Assembly: GCA_029866325.1 (NCBI GenBank)
Contig: JARWZO010000019.1
Location: 124,001-188,000 of the forward strand
Reading direction: 5' to 3'
Source of the DNA: Fluviicola sp.
GTDB lineage: Bacteria > Bacteroidota > Bacteroidia > Flavobacteriales_D > Crocinitomicaceae
Length of the DNA stretch: 64,000 nucleotides
Below, one piece after another: positions 30,871-39,198 of this stretch; the stretch's first letter is position 1, and each line of letters begins with the position of its first letter. The notes below the pieces were generated by a model, which saw nothing but the letters and a program-made list of their open reading frames with translations, was not told where the DNA came from and did no database searches. The translations under genes were made by a program, and so were the position numbers.

Positions 30871-31956
30871 ATGAAAACGACTCTTTTTTTCTTCTTCCTG
30901 TTGTTGGTTTCAAACCGCGCTTTAAGTCAATCGGCATATATACAAGTAAATGGCGAAGCTAATCTTTCCGTATTTTTAAATGGTAAGATGGCCGGAAAGA
31001 CCACTGCAGAATTGGGCGGCTTAATTATTGAAAATGTTACTGCCGGCAATAACCTGATTAAAGTAGTCAAAGAAGGTTTTACGCCATTCGAAGAAACCAT
31101 TACCATAAAACCGGGTGAAGTTTTTGCCTATAAAGTAAAACCGTTTACAAAGCACGTCGTGAATATTTCCGAGGAAGGAAATTCCGGTGAAACGGACAAT
31201 AAAGCAACGATAAAAACAGGTAACCTTGTTATTCAATCTGTACCCATCGAAATTAAAATTACGATTCCGGATATAGAAGGGATCAACAATATGCCTAAAA
31301 CGAAAGACAAATGGCAGGCTGACAAAATTCCGGCAGGAATCTATGACATCACCTTTACATTTAATCAAAAAGTAATCAGTAAACAACTTGAGATCGTTGG
31401 AGACGACACAACAAGCATTTTCATCAATATGCTAAACGGCGAATTTAAGACGACCAATACACAGGATATAAGAAAAGAGAACGAACGGTTGGAACAACTG
31501 AAAGTATCAAAAGTGGAGCATTTTTGTGACAGTTTGTTTGCCGTTTATAAATTCAATCCAAGAATGAAAAGGGATGACTTTTGGTTGTACAACGCAGAAG
31601 CCCGTGCGATGAAAGATTCAAAGAAATGCGAAAACCCCTATAGTTCAACGGGAATTACGTATAGTTTATACAACAACAAATACAATCATGGCCCCGGTTA
31701 CATTTGCTTTGATGCAGGATATGAGCTTGTCTACTATTCTTATACTCTTTATGATAAACAACGATTACAAGCTGAAGAATTTCTTAAAACGGTCAAACAA
31801 AAGATAGAAGCAACTGTCCCGAAAGAATATATCCGACGAAACGGCGAGAATCTTATTGGAGTTTATTATGCCAAGTATAATATCCATATATCCTATTACC
31901 TAAGTTATGACTTTGAGACATCGTTAGTGATTCGGTTTGATGTGCTTGGCGATTGA
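30871..31956 (+). CDS. Secreted PEGA-domain protein
   Basis: Start ATG 30871 (MKTTLFFFFLLLVSNRALSQ) gives a clean signal peptide; ATG 30838 falls in the DUF1826 remnant. About 361 residues. The PEGA-type domain is AYIQVNGEANLSVFLNGKMAGKTTAELGGLIIENVTAGNNLIKVVKEGFTPFEETITIKPGE (about 22-85), a second similar region is near 125-180 (GNLVIQSVPIEIKI). The C-terminal half is unrecognised. Probably surface-associated. Confidence 0.75.
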   Translation: MKTTLFFFFLLLVSNRALSQSAYIQVNGEANLSVFLNGKMAGKTTAELGGLIIENVTAGNNLIKVVKEGFTPFEETITIKPGEVFAYKVKPFTKHVVNISEEGNSGETDNKATIKTGNLVIQSVPIEIKITIPDIEGINNMPKTKDKWQADKIPAGIYDITFTFNQKVISKQLEIVGDDTTSIFINMLNGEFKTTNTQDIRKENERLEQLKVSKVEHFCDSLFAVYKFNPRMKRDDFWLYNAEARAMKDSKKCENPYSSTGITYSLYNNKYNHGPGYICFDAGYELVYYSYTLYDKQRLQAEEFLKTVKQKIEATVPKEYIRRNGENLIGVYYAKYNIHISYYLSYDFETSLVIRFDVLGD

Positions 31957-32089
31957 GCCATCGCTGTAGAACGTTTTCTCTTCGGTAAATCATTTTCGTG
32001 CCTGACTTGACCATTCATTTGATTCGTTTTTCGATTCAATAGTTGCGTGTTCCAACTTTCGTTAAGTGATTTTTAGCTATTTTAACCTT

Positions 32090-32788
32090 ATGATCGATAA
32101 CTCTCAGGCTAAACATCAATTTCAAGTTGTCACCAATTTCCAAGACCTCATCTCCACCCCTTTTCATGGAGAAATGAATGCAATTTGCTGGAAGCATGAA
32201 TTAACAGGTGATTTTTCGGAGATTGTTCAGCAGGTAGAACTCACCGAAAATATAGTGGTATTGGATGAAGCCGAACTTCGTACATTTCAGTTAAGTGAAC
32301 AAGGTCAACTTGCCCGTGAAATCCTGCTGGAAGACATGAAGCTTTTGAAAGCTCATGGCGCAGATCCTATTCTGAATGTAATCAAGTGTTATGAGCGCGA
32401 TAACGTTTTTCCGTTTTTTCCCACCGATGTGTATTCGTTTCATGTAGATCGCTCGCCGGTGCCAACGGATACTTTTTTGTGCACGTATTATGGCGCGTCG
32501 AGCGAAATATTGCCCAATTCGCAAGCTACACAAAAGATCCTCGTTCCTGAAATACGGGAAGAACTCAACAAACTCTACCATGGTCCGGATGAAGGTTTTG
32601 AGGCATTTTTAACCGAACATTTCTTTGACCTGCATTATCAGCCCAAACCGGACGCTCAACTGATTCAATGCGGAATCGGTCACTTGTGGCGATTGGCGGT
32701 TGATCATCCCGGGAGTAGCGTGCTTCCTTGCCTTCACCGCGCACCAACAGAAAACCCCGGAGAGAAACGGTTGTTGTTGATTTGTTGA
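32090..32788 (+). CDS. DUF1826 protein
   Basis: Start ATG 32090 (MIDNSQAKHQFQVVTNFQDL); the earlier ATG 32066 is inside the conserved leader shared with 30650. 232 residues. Diagnostic pieces: NAICWKHELTGDFSEIV, FHVDRSPVPTDTFLCTYYGASSEILPN and LIQCGIGHLWRLAVDHPGSSVLPCLHRAP. The Hx..., DT and late H residues resemble an iron/2-oxoglutarate-type jelly roll, but the family has no established function. Cytoplasmic. Confidence 0.82.
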   Translation: MIDNSQAKHQFQVVTNFQDLISTPFHGEMNAICWKHELTGDFSEIVQQVELTENIVVLDEAELRTFQLSEQGQLAREILLEDMKLLKAHGADPILNVIKCYERDNVFPFFPTDVYSFHVDRSPVPTDTFLCTYYGASSEILPNSQATQKILVPEIREELNKLYHGPDEGFEAFLTEHFFDLHYQPKPDAQLIQCGIGHLWRLAVDHPGSSVLPCLHRAPTENPGEKRLLLIC

Positions 32789-32947
32789 ATACGCTTTAAA
32801 AGTGAAGTCTAGTATTCACATTTTGTTCTTTCATTAACTTTAGCCTCAATTGAGCAACGATAACGAATCAGGTAATTTTATCAATATTGATGTGCTTGAA
32901 GCGGCAATACGTTATGGGTTGAAGCAAGAAAAACAGCAAACAAAAAA

Positions 32948-33292
32948 ATGAGCAATATACCATTTCAAGCAATCGACTGGACTTCTATTGAAAAAGTTGA
33001 ACACAAAGGAGAGCAAGGAGTTGCACTCTGGCAGACCATTCAATTTGACGGACTCAGAATACGTCTTGTAGAATATTCTCCCGGATATTTGGCCGACCAT
33101 TGGTGTCAGAAAGGGCACATCGTGCATTGTTTGGAAGGAGAATTCATCAGTGAATTAGAAACCGGTGAGCACATACAGCTTACGAAAGGTGAAACCTATG
33201 TTGTGTCAGACGAACTCAGCTCTCATCGTTCGAGCTCTACAGCCGGAGTTAAATTGCTTATCATAGACGGTGACTTTTTGAAAAACGGGTAG
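32948..33292 (+). CDS. DHCW-motif cupin-fold protein
   Basis: 114 residues. The motif ADHWCQKGHIVHCLEGEFISELETGE is the metal-binding strand pair of this cupin group (here DHWC), followed by LTKGETYVVSDELSSHRSSS. Cytoplasmic, metal-binding likely; reaction unknown. A short palindromic remnant (GCGGCAATACGTTATGGG, 32902-32919) precedes it and may be a decayed attC-like right arm. Confidence 0.82.
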   Translation: MSNIPFQAIDWTSIEKVEHKGEQGVALWQTIQFDGLRIRLVEYSPGYLADHWCQKGHIVHCLEGEFISELETGEHIQLTKGETYVVSDELSSHRSSSTAGVKLLIIDGDFLKNG

Positions 33293-33384
33293 TTTGTGCA
33301 CTTTCAGAGCAAAAGAAAAACGACCTTACATCTTCCCTATTCAAAGAATTAACGATCTTTATTCCCGACCAAATAACACTATGA

Positions 33385-33876
33385 ATGGAAACCGAAAAAA
33401 TATTCAAAACCAAAACAGGCTATTGTCACATCCTCCCCGATAAAATCGTTTTCACACGTGATGGTGTTATCGGGAATTTGGCCAGTACAGTAAGCGGCAA
33501 TCACATTTATCAGTCGGTGATCATTTACCTAGCAGCGGTCGGTTTCCTCACGTATTTATTGATCAATAACTACGCAGAGAAGAATTACGTTCTTGTTGGT
33601 TTAGATGCCGGGTTGATTGCTTTGCTGTTGTATTACATCGTGCGTGCATTCAGTTATTCAGTAACACCGGTGATTGAGCGCAGCAGCATTCAACAAATTG
33701 TTTACAAAAAAGCAGTTCCTATGCTCACCCGCTCTAGTTTTGAAATTCATTTCACCAACGAAAAAGGTCGTACTAAAAAACGCTTGGTTTTTCTTCCGGG
33801 CTCACTCACCAACAGTGAATCCATTGCCAATGAAGCGCTCACAATCATGCGTTCCGAACATTTAATAAACGATTAA
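33385..33876 (+). CDS. Membrane protein, unknown (two helices)
   Basis: 163 residues from ATG 33385. KTGYCHILPDKIVFTRDGVIGNL precedes two membrane helices (SVIIYLAAVGFLTYLLI, YVLVGLDAGLIALLLYYIVRAF), then a soluble tail with TKKRLVFLPGSLTNSES. A recurrent Bacteroidota hypothetical that, as I recall, is sometimes labelled PurC-like without cause. Its stop overlaps the start of the next gene (TAATG). Confidence 0.7.
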   Translation: METEKIFKTKTGYCHILPDKIVFTRDGVIGNLASTVSGNHIYQSVIIYLAAVGFLTYLLINNYAEKNYVLVGLDAGLIALLLYYIVRAFSYSVTPVIERSSIQQIVYKKAVPMLTRSSFEIHFTNEKGRTKKRLVFLPGSLTNSESIANEALTIMRSEHLIND

Positions 33877-35447
33877 TGAAATCATTCTTTTTATCCATCG
33901 GACTCGTTTCTGTTTTGTGCAATTGTACCGTAGCTCAAACACCGAAAAAGGAAGTGGCTACAGTTGCCGATCTAAAAGCCAAACTGGAACAATCGCTTTC
34001 GCTGTATCGCGCTACAGTTGGTGTTTCGGTAAAAGTGCTGGAAGACGGTGAAACTTTTACCATCAACGATACGGCGCATCATCCTACGTTGAGTGTGTAC
34101 AAATTTCCGTTGGCGTTAGCCGTTTTACATCAAGTGGATCAACGCAAATTGAAACTGAATAAAAAAATTCACGTCACCAAAGAAATGCTGCATCCCGGAA
34201 CGTGGAGTCCTTTCCGTGATGAATACCCGGAGGGAAAAAACGACGCCACTATTGCTGAGTTATTGAGCTATACGATCTTGCGCAGCGATAACAATACAAC
34301 GGATATCCTTTTCGATTTATTAGGCGGACCTTCAGAGGTTCAGAAATACATTTCCGATCTGGGAATCAAAGACATGGCTATTGTGGCCAACGAATACGAA
34401 ATGGGTGAAAACGGAAAACTCTACGACAATTGGTCTAAATCAGCAGCAATGGTTGATTTATTAGAACAATTTTACACCAAAAAAGTGCTCTCGGAAGAAA
34501 ACACGGCGTTTTTGCTCAAATTGATGACGGATACACCAACCGGCATGAATCGCCTGAAAGGATTATTGCCCGCATCGGCAATGGTAGCGCACAAAACCGG
34601 AACTTCCGGCACCAACGAAGAAGGCATTACTGCAGCTGTCAACGATGTCGGAATCATTACCCTTCCCAACGGAAAACACTTAGCCATTGCAGTTTTTGTA
34701 ACCAATTCCAAAGAATCGTTCGAAACCAATGAATACATCATTGCACATGTTGCCGCAGCAGTTTGGAATCATTATGCCGGTCTGTCAAAACCTGCTATGC
34801 GTACCGTTGATCTAAACGACAATGCACGTAACAGAGACATTCCGCTCAAAATCTACGAATCCGCTGCTCTTGATAATCAAAAAGTCGTGATCCTCAGCGG
34901 TGGTTATCTTTCCACCAACGATGAATACAGCTTTATTGCCAACAGACTTGCAGAAGAAGGATATTTGGTGGTGAGTATCCAGCACGATTTGCCCGGTGAT
35001 GCTCCGATAGCCCAAGAAGGTAATATATACGACCTCCGAATGCCTGTTTGGAAACGCGGTGACAGTACCATGCAATTTGTACGCGATCAGCTCAAATCCA
35101 TGTACCCAAATCGCAATTTTAATGCGCTGGTCTTGATCGGTCATTCCAACGGAGGAGATATGTCGTTGCTCTTTGCAAAAAACCATCCGAAATGGGTTAG
35201 TCACGTCATTACACTCGATCACCGTCGTTTCCCCATTCCAACAAATACTTGGCCCAAGGTATTGTCTTTTCGCGCAAGTGATTTTGAAGCCGATCCGGGG
35301 GTATTACCAACCTCCGAAGCGCAAGAAATGTATGGAATTCGTATCGTAGATCTGGGTAAAAATGCCAAACATGGCGATTTATGCGATACCGGAAGCAACG
35401 AATTGAAACAGCAGATCTTGAAAGAAATAGCCCGTTTTTTGAAGTAA
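33876..35447 (+). CDS. Class A beta-lactamase fused to an alpha/beta hydrolase
   Basis: 523 residues. After a signal peptide, residues about 28-300 are a class A serine beta-lactamase of the PER/CfxA-like (A2) kind: S73-V-Y-K76, S137-D-N139, E173 (VANEYEM) and K240-T-G242 (AHKTGTSGTNEEG) are all in place. Residues about 320-523 are an alpha/beta hydrolase with nucleophile S424 (IGHSNGGD), D448 (TLDH) and H499 (AKHGDL). Class A enzymes normally end near 300 residues, so this is a two-enzyme fusion. Periplasmic. Coupled to the gene upstream by TAATG. Confidence 0.87.
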   Translation: MKSFFLSIGLVSVLCNCTVAQTPKKEVATVADLKAKLEQSLSLYRATVGVSVKVLEDGETFTINDTAHHPTLSVYKFPLALAVLHQVDQRKLKLNKKIHVTKEMLHPGTWSPFRDEYPEGKNDATIAELLSYTILRSDNNTTDILFDLLGGPSEVQKYISDLGIKDMAIVANEYEMGENGKLYDNWSKSAAMVDLLEQFYTKKVLSEENTAFLLKLMTDTPTGMNRLKGLLPASAMVAHKTGTSGTNEEGITAAVNDVGIITLPNGKHLAIAVFVTNSKESFETNEYIIAHVAAAVWNHYAGLSKPAMRTVDLNDNARNRDIPLKIYESAALDNQKVVILSGGYLSTNDEYSFIANRLAEEGYLVVSIQHDLPGDAPIAQEGNIYDLRMPVWKRGDSTMQFVRDQLKSMYPNRNFNALVLIGHSNGGDMSLLFAKNHPKWVSHVITLDHRRFPIPTNTWPKVLSFRASDFEADPGVLPTSEAQEMYGIRIVDLGKNAKHGDLCDTGSNELKQQILKEIARFLK

Positions 35448-35491
35448 CTAATCGTATTTCAGGTTTCATCTTCTGTTAGAAAAAACAAAAA

Positions 35492-35534
35492 AGGTAACTT
35501 TACTTGTTTTGAAAGGTAATTTTACCTAAATTTG
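35492..35534 (+). promoter_or_regulatory. Operator-promoter of the RES/Xre toxin-antitoxin pair
   Basis: AGGTAATTTTACCT (35514-35527) is a palindrome, and AGGTAACTTTACTT (35492-35505) a weaker copy 22 bp upstream. TAAATTTG (35527-35534) is a -7 box; CTTG (35503-35506) lies 20 nt upstream as a -33. The antitoxin probably represses its own operon here. Confidence 0.6.
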
Positions 35535-35554
35535 TTTGTATTAAGATAACAGGC

Positions 35555-35980
35555 ATGATTCGTCAACAACATAACAAGGTTTTCAAAACCATTCCCAACA
35601 GCATGAATGATGCTGATATACTGCTCTACCTTCAAGGAGATGCCGTTAATTGGGAACATGTTCAAACACTCAAAGAAAGCACTCAATTTAAAGATGAGGT
35701 ACTTTCAGGCTGGTTAAACGTTAGCGTAAAAACATTTCGTTCGTATAAAAAACCCGATCAAGAAATCAATATCAACATCAAAGAGCATGTTCTCTTGCTG
35801 TTGTCGCTCGTGCAACACGGCAAAAAAATCTTTCTTTCAATGGAAAAATTCGGCGAATGGCTAAACGCAGAAAATTTTTACTTCAACAAAAAAGCCCCGA
35901 TTGATTATCTAAGAACAATTACGGGTATTCGCTTTATCGATGACCGGCTTACCGCTATGGAATACGGCGATAACGTTTAA
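35555..35980 (+). CDS. Xre/MbcA/ParS-type antitoxin (DUF2384)
   Basis: 141 residues. An N-terminal helix-turn-helix region (NWEHVQTLKESTQFKDEVLSGWLNVSVKTFRSYKKPD), then the MbcA/ParS toxin-binding domain (FGEWLNAENFYFNKKAPIDYLRTITGIRFIDDRLTAMEYGDNV). Antitoxin and autorepressor for the RES toxin that starts 3 nt after its stop. The palindromes upstream are the expected targets. Confidence 0.88.
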   Translation: MIRQQHNKVFKTIPNSMNDADILLYLQGDAVNWEHVQTLKESTQFKDEVLSGWLNVSVKTFRSYKKPDQEININIKEHVLLLLSLVQHGKKIFLSMEKFGEWLNAENFYFNKKAPIDYLRTITGIRFIDDRLTAMEYGDNV

Positions 35981-35983
35981 TTC

Positions 35984-36436
35984 ATGGAGCTGTTCAGAAT
36001 TTCAGCTGCGGCATATTCCAGCGAATTAACATCTTCCGGAGCAGCAAACAGATGGAATAAAAAAGGCGAATATGTTATTTATACTGGAGCTTCTAGATCA
36101 CTATCGACTCTTGAATCGGTTGTTCACCGGAGTTTCATCAAACCAGACATTACCTACAAAGTAATGATCTTATCTGTAACCGATTCTGATCGTCTCATCA
36201 AAACAATCGGAACAAGCGACTTGCCTAAAAATTGGAGACAGTTCGAAGCATATTCTAAACTGCAGGAGATTGGCAGCGCATGGATTACCAGTAAAGAAAC
36301 ATTGATCCTTAAAGTGCCTTCTGTTGTCATTCCACAAGAATACAATTACGTCATTAATACCGAGCATCCTGATTTTAAAGCGAATGTACTGCTCGTGAGA
36401 ACGGAAAATTATTTTTGGGACGAAAGGCTGTTGTGA
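35984..36436 (+). CDS. RES-domain toxin (NAD+-degrading type)
   Basis: 150 residues covering the RES domain: ELFRISAAAYSSELTSSGAANRWNKKGEYVIYTGASRSLSTLESVVH includes the family's Arg and Tyr-Ser-rich pocket; TSDLPKNWRQFEAYSKLQEIGSAWITSKETLILKVPSVVIPQEYNYVINTEHPDF is the conserved second half. RES toxins in other bacteria degrade NAD+ as part of RES-Xre toxin-antitoxin systems. It starts 3 nt after the antitoxin stop. Confidence 0.9.
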   Translation: MELFRISAAAYSSELTSSGAANRWNKKGEYVIYTGASRSLSTLESVVHRSFIKPDITYKVMILSVTDSDRLIKTIGTSDLPKNWRQFEAYSKLQEIGSAWITSKETLILKVPSVVIPQEYNYVINTEHPDFKANVLLVRTENYFWDERLL

Positions 36437-36471
36437 TCCCACAAACTTCTTTTTACAAATGGTACAACTTT

Positions 36472-36599
36472 TTGCCACAGATCATCCGGAGGCTGTCACC
36501 ATGGTTCAGATGCACACAGATTGGAATGCTATTGCATTCCTTAATGATAAGAAATTACTTGGATACATCATCCGAGAAAATCTGAGACATCTGTGGCAA
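36472..36599. repeat. Dispersed inverted repeat with TTGCCACAGAT ends
   Basis: TTGCCACAGAT (36472-36482) and ATCTGTGGCAA (36589-36599) are perfect 11-bp ends. I have seen this kind of inverted repeat often between Bacteroidota genes. A 60-codon frame inside (36459-36641) is a by-product of the repeat, not a gene. Confidence 0.6.
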
Positions 36600-36647
36600 C
36601 AATATGTAATCGAATCACTTTCAGAGGAAGATCAATCGTAATTCAAC

Positions 36648-37037
36648 TCATCGTGGTGCTACCAGTACCGTATCGTTGGCTTTTCCGTAAGAAATCGTCA
36701 GCGCGTTGACTTCCTTGGTCAACGAATCCATTACTTCGGTATAAATACTTTGCAATTCGTCCTGGCGCGAGGTATAGTAGTTATAAGAGCGTTCAAACCG
36801 TCGCGGATCAATGCGGTATTTATCAAGGCAAACCCTCCCGGACGATTTCATTACTTTGTGGTAGTTATTGACCAACTGATAACGCGTTTGAGCATACGAT
36901 TCCAGTACCGACAAATCGCGAATCACCATTACCATCGTATCACGGCCTATCAAATCATCCGGAGCACTAGGCGTGTCTATTTGATTGGAACACCTTACCG
37001 CTAAAAAGCCTAGTACGATCAACAACAGAATTCTCAT
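36648..37037 (-). CDS. DUF4296 lipoprotein
   Basis: 129 residues with lipobox AVRC17 and a mature part opening PSAPDDLIGRDTMVMVIRDLSVLESYAQTRYQ, the typical DUF4296 pattern (Bacteroidota-specific lipoprotein, unknown role). Its start overlaps the dihydroorotase gene by 4 nt. It is the last gene of the dpm1-pyrC-DUF4296 operon. Confidence 0.82.
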   Translation of the reverse strand: MRILLLIVLGFLAVRCSNQIDTPSAPDDLIGRDTMVMVIRDLSVLESYAQTRYQLVNNYHKVMKSSGRVCLDKYRIDPRRFERSYNYYTSRQDELQSIYTEVMDSLTKEVNALTISYGKANDTVLVAPR

Positions 37038-38374
37038 CTATTGAACGTTAATCGCATTCCGGCTTCGCGATAAACACAGTCTTTTCCGTGTTCGTATACC
37101 GGAATTCCGTTTACAAAAGTCGCTTCGATTCGGTTTGAAAAAGTGGTGCCTTCCAGCGGCGACCATCCACAGTGATAAAACAATGATTCTTTCGTCACCG
37201 AAGTGGCAGCATCAGGATTTACCAAGACTAAGTCGGCATAATAACCTTCGCGGATAAATCCTCTTTCTTCCAACTGAAAACAAGTTGCAACAGCATGTGC
37301 CATTTTTTCAACCACACGTGTTCGGGCAATTTTGCCTTCTTTACTTGCTTCCAACATCGCTAACAAAGCATGTTGCACAAGTGGTCCGCCCGAAGGTGCA
37401 CCAAGATACGATTGCGATTTTTCTTCTAAGGTATGCGGTGCGTGGTCGGTAGCAATCACATCGATGCGATCATCGAGTAACGCACGCCAAATTTCATCTT
37501 TATCCGCTTGTGTTTTCACCGCAGGATTCCATTTGATCAGTGAACCTTTTGTAGCGTAATCGGCATCGGTGAACCACAAATGATGGATACATGCTTCAGA
37601 AGTAATCCGTTTTTGTTCAAGCGGAATGTCGTTGCGGAACAAGTGTGTTTCTTTTCCGGTAGAAATGTGCAGAATATGCAAACGGGTATTGTGTTTTTTA
37701 GCCAATTCAACCGCTTTGGAAGACGACAAATAACAGGCTTCCTCATTTCTAATCAGTGGATGAGCGCTCATCGGAATGTTGTCGCCATACTTTTCTTTAT
37801 ACAATTCCAGGTTGGCACGAACCGTGGCTTCATCTTCGCAATGCGTTGCAATCAACAAGGGCACTTCAGCAAATAAACGCTCCAAAACAGCCGTGTTGTC
37901 TACCAACATGTTTCCGGTAGAAGACCCCATAAAAATCTTAACTCCACAAACGGTTTTTCCATCTGTTTTCAAGACCTCCTCCAAGTTATCGTTAGACGCG
38001 CCCATGAAAAATGAATAGTTGGCAAAAGCCGTTCGTTGGGCAATTTGGTATTTATCTTCCAATAAAGTCTGTGTCAACGCATTCGGAACCGTGTTGGGCA
38101 TTTCCATAAACGACGTGATTCCGCCGGCAACTGCAGCCCGAGATTCGGAGGCGATGTTTCCTTTATGGGTTAATCCCGGTTCGCGGAAATGAACCTGATC
38201 GTCGATACAACCGGGCAACAATAACAATCCGGAACAATCGCGCTCGTCAACCTTTCCTTCAACTGTAAGATCGGTTCCTATTTTGGCAATTCGACCGTTT
38301 TCAATCAGTACATCCGCAACGCGCTCTGTACCTTCATTGACAAGCGTTGCCGCTTTTAATAAAATTCGTGACAT
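37034..38374 (-). CDS. pyrC: Dihydroorotase
   Basis: 446 residues, amidohydrolase fold, converts carbamoyl-aspartate to dihydroorotate in pyrimidine synthesis. VHFREPGLTHKGNIASESRAAVAGGITSFMEMPNT, the metal-site region THCEDEATV, HILHIST and DVIATDHAPHTLEEK are visible. The usual first His of the D-x-H-x-H motif is Gln (DDQVHFREPG); I recall this as normal for Bacteroidota enzymes, so it is not taken as loss of function. ATGA-type overlaps with both neighbours show one operon. Confidence 0.9.
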   Translation of the reverse strand: MSRILLKAATLVNEGTERVADVLIENGRIAKIGTDLTVEGKVDERDCSGLLLLPGCIDDQVHFREPGLTHKGNIASESRAAVAGGITSFMEMPNTVPNALTQTLLEDKYQIAQRTAFANYSFFMGASNDNLEEVLKTDGKTVCGVKIFMGSSTGNMLVDNTAVLERLFAEVPLLIATHCEDEATVRANLELYKEKYGDNIPMSAHPLIRNEEACYLSSSKAVELAKKHNTRLHILHISTGKETHLFRNDIPLEQKRITSEACIHHLWFTDADYATKGSLIKWNPAVKTQADKDEIWRALLDDRIDVIATDHAPHTLEEKSQSYLGAPSGGPLVQHALLAMLEASKEGKIARTRVVEKMAHAVATCFQLEERGFIREGYYADLVLVNPDAATSVTKESLFYHCGWSPLEGTTFSNRIEATFVNGIPVYEHGKDCVYREAGMRLTFNR

Positions 38375-39087
38375 CAGACTTTTAGTTTACGCATTTTCCA
38401 CACACCGAAAAGTGCTTCTTTGAAAATGCTGGACGACATTTTAGATTCGCCGTATTGTCTATCAATAAACGTAATCGGCACCTCAATAATCTTAAATCCT
38501 TTGCGCTTGGCGGCGTATTTCATTTCGATCTGAAAGGCATATCCTTTAAAATGAATTTGATCCAAATTGATTGCTTCCAACACCTTCGAAGAATAGCACA
38601 TGAATCCTGCGGTGGTATCCGAAATACCCAAAAACAAAATCAAGCGCACATACACCGAAGCAAAATACGAAAGCATCACCCGACCAAAAGGCCAGTTCTT
38701 TACTTTTCCTCCGCGGCAATAACGTGAACCGATGCTCAACTGCGCACCTTGTTCGGTACAGGCAGCCAACAAACGCGGTAAATCGGATGGATTGTGCGAA
38801 AAATCGCAGTCCATCTCAAAGATATAATCGTACTGCTGTTTCATCGCCCACTTAAATCCGTGAATGTAGGCCGTTCCAAGACCTAACTTCCCGGTACGCT
38901 CTTCTAAAAAAATACGATCAGGATACTCGGATTGTTTTTCTCGGATGAGATCTGCAGTGCCGTCAGGAGAGTTATCGTCGACAAAAAGAATGTGAAACGG
39001 GTCGCCCAAAGCCATTACAGCATCAGCCATTCGCTGAACGTTATCACGTTCGTTATAAGTAGGAATAATGACGACAGTACGAATCAC
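38374..39087 (-). CDS. Polyprenol-phosphate mannose synthase-like GT2
   Basis: 237 residues, GT-A glycosyltransferase of the dolichol-phosphate mannosyltransferase (DPM1) kind: VVIIPTYNERDNVQRMADAV, substrate motif DDNSPDGT, catalytic MDCDFSHNPSDLPRLL, then GSRYCRGGKVKNWP and the ending IEVPITFIDRQYGESKMS. No C-terminal membrane helices, like yeast-type DPM1 rather than the long bacterial fusions. It starts the operon; the upstream gap (39088-39198) holds no recognised promoter on this strand. Confidence 0.88.
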   Translation of the reverse strand: MIRTVVIIPTYNERDNVQRMADAVMALGDPFHILFVDDNSPDGTADLIREKQSEYPDRIFLEERTGKLGLGTAYIHGFKWAMKQQYDYIFEMDCDFSHNPSDLPRLLAACTEQGAQLSIGSRYCRGGKVKNWPFGRVMLSYFASVYVRLILFLGISDTTAGFMCYSSKVLEAINLDQIHFKGYAFQIEMKYAAKRKGFKIIEVPITFIDRQYGESKMSSSIFKEALFGVWKMRKLKV

Positions 39088-39186
39088 ATGGGTTTTATTG
39101 TGGGGTAAAATTAATGATTAATCCAGTCACAGGCTTCATTTTTGACATACTTTAGTAAATGATCCCTTAAAACACCACGGCTTTCG

Positions 39187-39194
39187 TATTTTTG
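39187..39194 (+). promoter_or_regulatory. -7 box of the LVIVD-type gene
   Basis: TATTTTTG matches TAnnTTTG and ends 4 nt before ATG 39199, implying a leaderless or very short leader. TTTG at 39141 is too far upstream to be its -33. Confidence 0.4.
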
Positions 39195-39198
39195 CGGT

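Noticed and set aside
36459-36641. 60-codon frame after the RES toxin gene
   Set aside because: Coincides with a dispersed inverted repeat (TTGCCACAGAT ends); translation of such repeats gives this kind of sequence.
37034-38374. Dihydroorotase loss of function from Gln replacing the first metal His
   Set aside because: The rest of the metal site is intact, the gene is in a conserved operon, and the DDQVHFREPG form is familiar in Bacteroidota enzymes.
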